Origin: Iris pallida
Taxonomy: Eukaryota > Streptophyta > Magnoliopsida > Asparagales > Iridaceae
Assembly: GCA_029216955.1 (NCBI GenBank)
Contig: JANAVB010010791.1
Span: 3,542,690 to 3,606,689, forward strand
Reading direction: 5' to 3'
DNA length: 64,000 nt
Shown: positions 33,701 to 44,141 of the stretch, in pieces
Position numbering within the stretch: the stretch's first letter is position 1
Layout: the number at the start of each line of letters is the position of its first letter
Position numbers and translations under genes: made by a program
Notes under the pieces: generated by a model
Database searches by the model: none
What the model saw: only the letters and a program-made list of their open reading frames with translations
What the model was told of the DNA's origin: nothing

Positions 33701-33794
33701 TTATGATGTCAACCTGCAGTATCATCTTGGGAAGGCCAATGTCGTAGCAGATGCATTGAGCAGGAGAGTCGGAGCTTATTTCCTAACTGCGTAA
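30771..33794 (+). pseudogene. Element B gag-protease-RT-RNase H polyprotein
   Basis: 1007 residues, numbered from the GTG at 30771. Gag domain at about 65-235. Zinc knuckle C291-C294-H299-C304 ([14 protein letters not shown]) is followed by a second knuckle with Tyr for its second Cys. Aspartic protease with D430 in LFDSGAS. RT with [22 protein letters not shown] and the catalytic FLDD at 740-743. RNase H with D889 in SCDASGRG, E in [10 protein letters not shown] in FTDHKSLK, and the closing VADALSRR. All catalytic residues seen are intact. The frame ends at a TAA (33792-33794) shortly after RNase H, where the frame continues into integrase, so this stop is a mutation, probably of CAA. Confidence 0.93.
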
Positions 33795-35315
33795 CCAGAG
33801 CTGTTAGCAGATCTTCAGAAGATGGGTATTGAAGTTGTTCTCCCTTCCAGTGTGGCGTTGATGGCCAGCATGCAAGTTCAGTCCACTATAGTCGAGAGGA
33901 TCCGGATGGCGCAGTCGGCAGATTCCAAGCTTCAGCGACTCAGAGCAGAGTGTGAAGCAGGACGAAGACCAGAGTTATGTATTCATAAGGATGGTACACT
34001 TAGGCATGGTAAGCGTCTTTGTGTACCCAGTGGAGATATCAGACAGGAGATCATGTCAGAGGCGCACAGTTCTCAGTATTCCATCCATCCTGGCAGTACG
34101 AAGATGTACCGTGATATCCGTCAGCACTTCTGGTGGAATGGCATAAAGCGGGAGATAGCTCGGTTTGTCTCTCGGTGTTTGGTTTGCCAACAGGTTAAGG
34201 CCGAACATCAGAGACCGGTTGGACTTCTTCAGCCCTTACCGATTCCAGAATGGAAGTGGGAGCATGTGACCATAGATTTCGTGACTGGATTACCTAGATC
34301 CCCAGCTAGTAGAGATGCTATTTGGGTCATTGTGGATAGGCTTACCAAGGTAGCGCACTTTCTCCCGTTTAGAGTTGGTCAGTCGACGGCTCAGCTAGCG
34401 GAGATGTACCTCAGGCAGATTGTCAGATTGTACGGTGTGCCAGTCAGTATCACCTCAGACCGAGATTCAAGATTCACGTTGCACTTTTGGCATAGCTTGC
34501 AAGAGAGTTTAGGGACTCATCTCCAGTTCAGTTTAGCATATCACCCGCAGACAGATGGTCAGTCGGAGCGCACGATTCAGACTCTTGAAGACATGTTGCG
34601 GTCTTGCACACTTGACTTCGGTGGTTCATGGGAAGATCATTTGCACCTGGTGGAATTCTCGTACAACAACAGTTTCCAGGCCAGTTTCCAGATGGCACCG
34701 TTCGAGGCACCGTATGGTAGGAAGTGCAGATCCCCGCTAGCCTGGGATGATGTTGGAGAGAGACAGATGCTCGGTCCAGAAATGATTGCCCAGACAGTTG
34801 AAGTGGTCAGGCGAGTCAGAGATCATCTTCGAGTTGCCCAAGATCACCAACGCCATTGGGCCGATTCTCATCGGCGTCCTCTCGAGTTCTCGGTCGGCGA
34901 TCATGTATTCCTGAGGATTTTGCCTAACCGTGGCATCATTCGTTTCGGCGTACGGGAAAAGCTTAGTCCTAGGTATATAGGACCGTTTGATATTCTGGAG
35001 CGAGTAGGAGATGTATCCTATCGTCTCGCTCTTCCACCGTCGCTAAGCGAGGTGCATGACGTGTTCCATGTATCCCAATTACGACGGTACATCCCAGACC
35101 CGAGCCACATCTTGGATCATTCAGAATTGGTTGTTGGTACCAACCTTTCGTATGAGGAGAGGCCCGTGTCTATATTGGACCGGAGAGAGAAGATCCTCAA
35201 GAACAAGACTATCAAGTTAGTCCGAGTTGCTTGGGGTCATCACTCTTTGGGTGAGTCAACGTGGGAGCGTGAGGATGATATCCGATCGCGATATCCTGAC
35301 TTGTTTGACTCGTGA
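33795..35315 (+). pseudogene. Element B integrase with chromodomain
   Basis: In frame with the upstream polyprotein after one TAA. Numbered from 33822: the zinc-binding H82, H89, C119, C122 are intact, and the core triad D152, D213 and E249 keeps exact D,D-35-E spacing. The GKPY-like region (LSPRYIGPFDILERVGDVSYRLALP) is followed by a C-terminal chromodomain (about 447-495; RPVSILDRREKILKN, LVRVAWGHH, STWEREDDI). Chromodomains of this clade are thought to steer insertion to heterochromatin. The reading ends at 35315, 157 bases before the 3' LTR. Confidence 0.93.
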
Positions 35316-35458
35316 GGTATAATGTCTTTCTTATGCCTCATGCCATCAATTCCTTGCTTGCATGATTGATTGATTGCCCAGTATAATTGCCTGTGAATAG
35401 TATAGCTTGTTCTTGTCCCTCTAGCCTCTTAATTAAATTCTGAGGGCGGAATTCTTTT

Positions 35459-35471
35459 AAGGTGGGTAGAG
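35459..35471 (+). other. Polypurine tract of element B
   Basis: AAGGTGGGTAGAG, one base before the 3' LTR at 35473, the place of plus-strand priming. Confidence 0.8.
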
Positions 35472-35472
35472 T

Positions 35473-38166
35473 TGTAATACCTGTTGTTCGTATTATGTAT
35501 TTGGAATACGTATACGTATTTTATCTTGTATTTGTATATCTCCTTCGTTTGGCTTGGCTTGTTTACTCTCGGTTTGGGTTGGCTTGGTTCGGCCGGCCCA
35601 ATGCTTGGTTCATCATGGGCCAAGGGTGGAACACCTTAGCCTATGCTTCTCCTTCATTTCCACCACAACCCCCTCCTTTATTATCCCCACCAACCTTCTC
35701 TCTCCTCCATAATTCTCATTTACTTCTCCTTCCCCCACCATTACTCTTCTCCACCAACCAAGAACACCATAGGCAAGTGCAACTTGCTTTCACAAGAGAA
35801 CTCCTTTTGATGGTTTCATTAGCTTCTCCTCATGATTTTAAACCACATTAGAACTTGTCATTTTCCATTTTGAGGCTTTAATTCTTGTAGATCTAGAGTT
35901 TTGCTATTTTTGGATTTTTGGTGTTTTGATCTATCAAACTTGCTTGTTTTCAAGTTTTGATGGTTCCATGTTTTAGAGAATTTTATTCTACCCAATTTTG
36001 ACCTTTGGAAAGTTGGATTCAGACTTATTTTGACCAAAATATGGACAATTGAAGCTTAGATTCAACTTAGAGTTCTTGCTGTTCTTGCCATTTGGAGAAG
36101 ACAGTGAACAGTGAGCTAGCTTTTTAGCTTATGCCACTGAGCTGTACGCTGCTCTTTAGCGAGCGTACGCTGACTTGTGTACGCTGCTCTTTAGCGAGCG
36201 TACGCTGACTTGTGTACGCTGTTCTTTAGCGAGCATACGCTAACCTTGATACGCTGCCTCTTGGAAGCGTGTCTTGAGCGTACGCTAGCTTGAGCGTACG
36301 CGTGCCTTGGTACGCTAGTTTAAGCGAGCAAGGCGTACACTGGCCCCTTTCGTACGCTAGCTTGAGCGTACGCAGTCTTGAGCGTACGCTAGCTTGAGTG
36401 TACGCTGACCTGTAGCTTGAGCGTGCCCTTGTGTACGCTGACCCTTGCGTACGCTTCCCATTGGAAGTGTATGGATCCTTTGGTACGCAGACCTGAGCGT
36501 ACGCTAGCCTGAGCGTAGCCTGGCTTGAGCGTAGCCTGATTACCCTTGATCTTCTATAGCCCTGTATATTGATATTTTATTAGATATTTAACGTCCATTT
36601 TATATCCTTACGTCTTTTGTCATGAACTTGATAATCATGTATTTGTTTAATATGTTTGGAAATGATACCTGAGCATGACACGATAGTGACCCGTAGTGGT
36701 GCACTCCTGACATAATGACCTGACATGACCTGATAGTGGCCCGTCGTGGCGCACTCCTGACAAGAACACTTGACATGATTACCTGACATGATTATCTCAA
36801 ATAGCTGTTGCGACGGCTACCTGACATGACATGACCTGAATAATGGCCGGACGCCGTGGGCGATTGTGCTTGTATGAATGAACCAGTCCTGTCTTACATC
36901 ATGTCTAGGATGGGACTCCTGAGTACCACGGTCAGGAGTACCTATTAAAATGGACTAAGATTAACAACTAGATTAATACAATAGTCATGAAGAGATTTCC
37001 CAGCTACAGGCAATCCTGTTACCTGGGGCGCTTGGGATCTGTAGCCTGCCGTCGAGTAGGGCACATTTCCAGCACACTGTCATGTGTTGTACCCTTCAAA
37101 CTGCTTAAGGGTACATGCGTTTCCTGGACGATGTACCTACCTGAATTCAACCCTAATCTCTCGACCTGGATGACCTGGATAGTCTGCAGGGCTTGTGGCT
37201 GTGGAATAATCTCACTGCATCTTGTTAGTAATTAGGCTTGTGACAACCCTAGTGGGTTAAAGTATCAAGCCGTAGTTCTTGCTTGGCCGTGAAATGATTG
37301 GATGGAGTTTAACCAGTCTAGTCTTACCCTGATCCTGTTCCAGATTGCTGTACGACTTGAATGCCTGTATTTATTTTACCGATAAATGATGAGAAACCAA
37401 GCTCCGTTCAGACGAAGGGTTACAACCCCGGTCCTTGTTTGGTTTACGGGTTGTAACCTGGCTATCTAAAATGTTCCATGGTTATCTCGTCGTATATCAT
37501 CCTAATATGTTTCCTTTTATTCCAGTCCTTATTTTATTTATATTTGTATTCCTGTGCTGATTGCGGATTTTAGTTCTTAAGTGAAGCCTCCTTTGTGGCA
37601 CTTGCTCTTTCTGAGGTCTGACCCAGCTGGTTTTGTGTGGCCAGATTTCGGAGCAACTCCAGAGGATCTACCGACCTTCCAGCCAGATGGTGGCCACTAG
37701 ACAGAACCCTGGCAACGAGTGGGTTATTTTTGGCTCTCCCGCTCTATTGTAAAAATATTCTTTTGAGGCGTTTAGCCAACGAGCACCTGTTTAGCTCGAT
37801 TGCACTTACTTACTGTCTGCCTACGGGCTGTAACATGATTGACAAATCCTAGGGTTGATCATGTATGACTAAACTCTCGCTAGTCCTGACATTTTGTAAC
37901 GACTAGCTTCATGATCAGCTGAATATGTAATATTTGGGATGCCTTATTATTGTATATTTAATGATCATACATCTTGTGACTCTTACTTACTTGCTTATGA
38001 TTGAGACACTAGGCTTGTTCATGACCTTAAGAGACTGTTGGCTTATAGATAAACCCTCATGTATCCTAGACAGCCATGACCGTATAGCGAGATGGAATCC
38101 ATTTCAATATACGTAGCTGGCTATGTCTGCCCCCGCTCTCCAGTATTCTGGTTCTGGGGCGTGACA
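35473..38166 (+). mobile_element. 3' LTR of element B
   Basis: TGTAATACC...GGCGTGACA, 2694 bp. It is shorter than the 5' LTR by 106 bp, nearly all explained by three fewer minisatellite units. Confidence 0.95.
36142..36247. repeat. 35-bp minisatellite, three units
   Basis: Counterpart of the six-unit array in the 5' LTR. The first unit and the divergent last unit correspond, so the difference is internal gain or loss of three units. Confidence 0.9.
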
Positions 38167-39084
38167 GCCTCTCATCCATACTCATGCTTCTCCTACTTAT
38201 ACTCAGACTACTCCCACCCACCATCAGATAGAGGGGTCTATCCTAGACTTTAAAAGGATGGCACCTAGAGAGTTCCTTGGGACTAAGGGTATACTCTACG
38301 CCGATGAGTGGCTTGAGGATATGGAGAGGGTGATGAGACTATCTAGGCTCCCGGAGGACCTCAAGGTGGAGGCAGCCGGCGTATAGATGCATGATCTGGC
38401 ACGTACTTGGTTTAGGAGTGAGCCCCAGCTCGCAGTACCTGGATTGACTTGGGAGCAGTTTGTGGAAATCTTTAAGGAGAAGTTTTTCCCGGCAGTAGCT
38501 AGAGAGGCTTTGGAGCGCCAATTTCAGACTCTTGAGCAGAGGACTCGTTCAGTTGATGAGTACGCGGCAGAGTTCGGGCGACTTAGTCGGTTTGTAGAGG
38601 GCAGAGCCCGAGATCTAGTTGTGAGAGCCACGAAATTTAGGCAGGGTTTGAGCCATGAGCTTCGTTACTTAGTCATGGCTAATGGAGTGACTACTTATGC
38701 TGGGATGGTCGCCGTTGCTCAGAGATTGGAGATTTATCTAAGCCTCCGACCCAAGAGAGACCATGACATTAGTGGAGGAGGTAGTCACTCGGGACCACCC
38801 AAACGTCCCAATAATCAGTAGATGATGACCTTCAGCAGCAGCAGCAGCAGCAACGACCAGTTCAACAGCCTTGTAGATTTTGTCAGAAAGTGGGCCATAC
38901 CTGGCAGATGTGTAGGAAGAGACTTGGACAATGCCTTATCTGTGGTGCAGCTGATCATCAGGCTAGGGAGTGCTCCACTGCTCGTACAGCAGCTGGAACT
39001 TAGGGACTTCCACAGCCAGAGGGACGCATCTACCTTATGACAAAGGAAGGTGCAGAGGCTATTCCGACTCTGGACGAGGACTAG
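38167..39084 (+). pseudogene. Element A gag, core and zinc knuckles
   Basis: The Gag domain is at 38250-38770 ([50 protein letters not shown]). A TAG at 38384 and a shift near the CAG run at 38832-38853 break it. Two zinc knuckles follow: CRFCQKVGHTWQMC (CX2CX4HX4C) and CLICGADHQAREC (CX2CX3HX4C). The frame ends at a TAG (39082-39084) a little past the knuckles, and no protease or pol follows before the 3' LTR. This is the basis for calling the element gag-only. Confidence 0.8.
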
Positions 39085-39823
39085 AGACCGGAGGCATTCT
39101 CGCATAGTTGTATACCGTGGATCGCCACTTTTCTTTTGATTCTTTCTAGCATCTAGATTTTTCTTGTTGTTTCATATTCGAGACTTATTTCTAATGTCTC
39201 TGCATATTACTATTGTTTCGTAATGGCCGCTTGTTTGATCGTTTTACTTAATAAAACTACTTGTTCACTTCCTGTCATGACTTTGACTGTTAAAAATTCA
39301 TTTGATTCTTCATAAATCCTTGGAAAAAATTTCTGGATGAAGTTAAAAAAATAATCGACGACTTACTATGACGTGGCGGATGTGCACTGCAGTCATTTAC
39401 CTGGATTATGGAAATTGAAAGCTCATTGCAGCCAGCTGCACACTGGCGAGGCATGGACTCTAAGTTGAAGTAATTACGGGTAATTATGGGCTTTCCGATA
39501 TTATTGAGACTAAATCCTAAATTCATATTGTTTTCTGATATCAGATGAAGTTGACAGAGTATTTGGTAATATATCATTATTGGGACCATGGAACCGAAGG
39601 TTTACTGCAGCCAGATGCATACTGGTGGGGTAGGAACTGTAGGGAAAGTGACTCTAGATATGTATGATTACCGGATACTATTGAGACTACTATCCTTGAT
39701 CATATTTTCGTGACTGTCACTTTGTACCGTTTGAATCGTGCCAATTTGTTTTGATTACTCTTAGTCATGCCTAATCGTGTCATCCGAAATTTCGAGGACG
39801 AAATTTTTCAAGGGAAAGAGATT
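39085..39823 (+). other. Noncoding 3' region and polypurine tract of element A
   Basis: No gene is seen. Near the end CGAGGACGAAATTTTTC is followed by the purine tract AAGGGAAAGAGA (39810-39821), two bases before the 3' LTR. This is the primer for plus-strand DNA synthesis in LTR retrotransposons. Confidence 0.75.
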
Positions 39824-42599
39824 TGTAACTCCACTTTTCCTGAATAATAAATTTTTGGTATTTGTATATAATTCTTATTAGAATTTCAAATATCTTAACT
39901 AATCACTAATTATTATTGATTTTAAAAACTATTTTTCATTCAATAATTAATTTTCTTAGATTTTTATTTTTATTGATTAGATTTTTCTTAATTAACCTTT
40001 TGATTAATTCAGCCCATTCTCAGCCAACCCAACCCATCCTCCTATGATTATTATTCAGCAAATTATTTTTCAGCCCAAACTCTATAGCAGCAACCCAACT
40101 CAGTATTAATTCAGATCTCTTTCATTAATTATTTCCAAGCCTTAACTTGTGGGCCAGCAACTCTATTGTCGGGCTGAGCCCAACATCACTGGTTGGGGCG
40201 CGGATCCGGGTTCAACCCACAACCCGATAACCTTTAATCCCAAACCCTTTATCCCGTTATAAATTGACCATTGGTATTTATATTCCATCCCAAATTCCTT
40301 CTTTCATTCAAATTAATTCATTTCCTTTCCCTTCACTCTCTGCTATTGCTGTTGGAGAACGACGACGCCGCCAAGAAATCTAGTCTCTTCTAAAAGTTTC
40401 TCTCCAACCGCCTAACTGATTTCTCTAACGGCCTAACTGTCTCCACCACTCCACCGCTGCCCGCCCAACCGCTTCACCACCTGCCCGCTGACCGCCTAAC
40501 CGCCTGCCCAAGCTTTCCTCGCCTATAAAAAGACCCCCAACCTTCCATTCTTCTTCATCCACCCTCCCTTGGCGAAGCCCTGTCGAATTGTTTCCTCCCA
40601 TCCGTTCTTCTTCCTCCTCTCGAGCTTTCTACATGATGGCCATGGCGATCAGGGAGACGAAGCTCTGTTGCGGCAGATCAAGCCAGAGTGATTGATTCGT
40701 CTTCGTCGGTCAGTAAAGGCATTGAAGAATCATGCGTAGATCTATGGAGAGCTGCTGATTCCTCTGTTCGAGATCGAACGTGAGTCTCCAAGATCATTTT
40801 GAACCTCTTCTTGTATCGGTAAGTTTTGAATTATGTCATCCCTCCTCTTCTTGATTTTCTGTGTGGAACGATTGTTGTAAACATGTTGGCATCATTGTTT
40901 GATTCGAGTATTTTGGACAGATTCTCTGTTCTTTGGATTTGATCAAATCGTGGGGAGTTCTGATCGTTTTCTCCAATTTTGGAGTCGAACAAATTCAAAT
41001 TGAACTCATGCAATTTTCTTTCTGTTTGGTGCACTTTTGGTGTTCGACGAATTGTCTCAATCGCGTCGGGTAGTAGCTTTGGACACGAGAACGAGAGTGT
41101 CGTACTCTGGAGAGAAGGGCGACACCCTTCTGAACTCAAGTATCCTCTCTACTCTTTCCTATTGTTTCACTTGATATGTTGTTTTGTATCGGTGAGATTG
41201 TGGTAGCAAGCAGTGATAGCTCTGTGTCCAGATTTTAGTTGTGTTCATGAGACTCGGCGGACACAAATCTTGTGTCTGTTATGACACTACTTTCCTGCTA
41301 AAGCTTACACATAGCTGTTAAGTTTGAAATGAGTTAGGCTTAAGCTTGAGATGAGCTCGGTTATATAGGTTTTGTTTCGGCCAACAGTTAGGAAATCAAC
41401 TGTTCAGTAACTATTGTAGGTGCTAGGGATATGGAGGGTTGCTTTTAATTGTCTGAATGGATTGGCTATGGGGATGTACCAGCAGTGAGGAATATTAAGT
41501 CTCAGTTAATCCAAGTCCAGTGGGCCAGAGCCTTAACTGTTATGGAGTGAGCCAATAATAGGAAGTCAGGCCAATCTAGTAGGTTGGAAGTATCATCCTT
41601 GGCCTTGTCATGGAATATTAAGTTGTTTTAGCCCATGACTAGTAATTAGACTTTTTAATGGACTAATTAGTTAATATTTAAGTTGAGAAGTGTTAGAGTG
41701 GATTAAGAATTTATTTAAATTCTAAATGTTATTTCCTAATTCTAGGTTATCTAAGAAGACTTGGACAAAACTCTGGAATCAAGGCAAGTACATGTACTCA
41801 GTATTACCATCATTGCACTCACATTGTCTCCCGTTATATTTTACTATTCTTGATTGACTGCTTGCATTATTTCTCATGTCGGGTGGGGGACGTTCTAGAG
41901 ACATGTATTGACTAATATTAGACAAATATTGCCTGATAGCATACTCCGTATGCCTGATGTCTATTTCGTGCGTGACTGATAGCATTGTCGTCGGACATGC
42001 CTGATTATTGCGTGACTGATAGCATTGTCGTCAGACATGCCTGATTATTGATTGACTGATAGCATATTTTATATGCCTGATTACATATTCGTCCATACAT
42101 GTTGATAATGTCCAATTGCACATGTACACGTAGCTAGTTAATATTTATTCACATTGCTTCTCTGTCCTTCAGTTATATTGATATACCGTTCCATTGATCT
42201 TCATGGTGAGTTTTATTAAGTTACATTGTACTTTGCTCCTTTCCTGACTGGATCGTTGATTACATGTGACATGGATCATAGATTATCATTCATGGATGGC
42301 ATTGGAGCTCACTCGATATTGATATATCTAGTTTCATGTATAGAGATTGATAGAATGTATTTGATTATATATTATTGTTGTGTCATTTATCTTTTACCGT
42401 CTTTGTACCCGGACATTTAAGTATAAGTTATAATAATTATATAGTGGATTGCTGTGATGGTTAGTATAGATTCTGTGATTAGATGCTATGATAAGATTAT
42501 TTGTTATTGATAACCAGACGGCTCACTACCGCTGTCAACGACAGTGTAGACCGGGCATGCATCGACCCGTACCCGATTATTCGGGAGCAGGACGTGACA
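39824..42599 (+). mobile_element. 3' LTR of element A
   Basis: 2776 bp, TGTAACTCCAC...GACGTGACA. A few substitutions per 100 bases separate it from the 5' LTR by eye. It holds about 366 bp (42185-42560) missing from the 5' copy. No gene is seen. Confidence 0.9.
40523..40532 (+). promoter_or_regulatory. TATA box, 3' LTR of element A
   Basis: CTATAAAAAG, matching 23736-23745 in the 5' LTR. It would fire towards the CACTA 3' part. Confidence 0.55.
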
Positions 42600-44007
42600 T
42601 GTTTCCTCCTGGATTCTTCGACTCTATGGAGCATTTGCCGATTCATCTTTCCTATGAGGCACGTGTTGGTGGACCCATCGAATATCGATGGATGTACCCG
42701 TTCGAGCGACATTTGAATCACCTAAAAAGAAAGGTGAAAAATAAGGCACAGGTCGAGGGTTCTATTTGTGAAGCCTATGTTCTCGAGGAGATTACAAACT
42801 TTTGTTCGATGTATTTCAAGCCTCATGTTGCAACTAATAGAACGAGAGCTTCCAGAAACGACGACGGAGATCATGAATGTAATGATACAATACTGAAGGT
42901 ATTCAATGCTCTAGAAAAGCCATTGGGTAAAATAAAGAAGAGATATCTGAACGATGATGAGCTAAGGGCTGCTCAGGTGTATGTATTACTCAACTGCGAC
43001 GATGATGAAGTAGAGAAGCTGGAGGGATAAGTAATTAATATGTCTATATTATTTTAATAGTATTAATTATTATACTATTACATTAATTGAACGATGTTAT
43101 TTTCAGCATATTTAATGATGATATGAGGTCAGGTAGGCCACACATAACAGAAGAAGAACTAGAATAATAAATAAGGCATTATTTTCCATCATGGTTGAGT
43201 GCATATGTAAGACTTAAGAACTCTGTAATTACCTTTCTGTATACACTTGAGAATGAGCTTAATTTTTTTTTTGTGGTATTTAGGTCGATCGTCCATACGC
43301 AAGAATTGAGAATGAGTCTATTAGAATGCTAGCCAAGGGACAAATTTTATGCTGCAAAAATATGGCCAAGCTACTGTGTGAATGGATTTAGGTTCAAGTC
43401 AATAACTTGCCCGATCAGAGACAACTTTGTGGATCTCGATTCCACCAAAAACAGCTATTTGTGTATCAGATTTTCGAACTACAAAGATGTTGATGCGGGC
43501 AACGATTTCTATGGCGTTATACGGGAGATTGTGGAGCTGACATATAGTTATGGAACAGAGCCTTCTAAGATTATGTTATTCAGGTGTGATTGGTTCGATC
43601 CGATTGAAGGTCAAGGTTGGAAAGTAGACAAGCACGGTCTTGTGGATATAAACTATCGGCGTCGATATCAAGCCTATGAACCATTTGTCCTATCAAGTCA
43701 GACTCAGCTTGTGTACTTCACAAGTTATCCTAAACGGGGAATAACAAGGTCGGACTAGTAGGCAGTATGCAAGACCAAAGCTAGAAATACCTTTAAGGTT
43801 GATGATATAGCTTATCAAGAGGATGAACTACCTCTTGTAACAAATATTATAGAAGTGGACACGACGAAAGTTCCTCATTACACATCTAATTGTGTAAAAG
43901 AAGTAGAATTATCTGAAGACGAAGATGCAGATAAAAGTGAAGATGTAGAGGAGGGAGAAGAAGAAGATGAGCTAAACGAACTAGATGAATTTTCAGAAGA
44001 GGATTAA
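42600..44007 (+). pseudogene. CACTA transposase, 3' part (DUF4218 and DUF4216)
   Basis: Resumes exactly after the target duplication with TTT CCT CCT, completing the FPPGFFDSMEHL motif of DUF4218 (PF13960). Residues to 43030 show RWMYPFERHLNHLK and EGSICEAYVLEEITNFCS. Small exons follow at about 43108-43198 and after 43284. DUF4216 (PF13952) lies at 43380-43770, with MLFRCDWFDP and VYFTSYPKR. The two tandem TAG codons at 43756-43761 replace the conserved WW before AVCKTKAR. A Glu/Asp-rich tail ends at 44007. Together with the 5' part it makes one transposase of normal layout. Confidence 0.85.
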
Positions 44008-44141
44008 ATCTGTACGTTTGTTTTATCATCATATTTGACACTTTAGTGACACTTTTGTGACTATGATATTTTTTTAAAAATCTGTGATGTATATCATATA
44101 AATATGTATATTTGTTTTATTGTCATATGTTATTATCTGGT

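Larger units (their letters stand above)
27674..38166 (+). mobile_element. Element B: nearly complete Tekay-like chromovirus
   Basis: 10493 bp, flanked by GCCTC duplications (27669-27673, 38167-38171). LTRs run 27674-30473 and 35473-38166 and are highly similar. The internal region encodes gag, PR, RT, RH, INT and a chromodomain, broken by a single stop and a shift near the start. It sits in the gag of element A, so it is younger than A. Confidence 0.95.
23030..42599 (+). mobile_element. Element A: gag-only LTR retrotransposon (TR-GAG-like)
   Basis: LTRs at 23030-26966 and 39824-42599 start TGTAACTC and end CGTGACA. The flanks duplicate TGTTTC (23024-23029, 42600-42605), and removal of the element restores the CACTA transposase. 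Its own interior is 26967-27673 plus 38167-39823, about 2.36 kb, with gag and no protease, RT, RNase H or integrase. A polypurine tract precedes the 3' LTR. CGAGGACGAAATTTTT upstream of it is typical of Tekay/Del-type chromoviruses, whose enzymes may have mobilised it. Confidence 0.9.
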
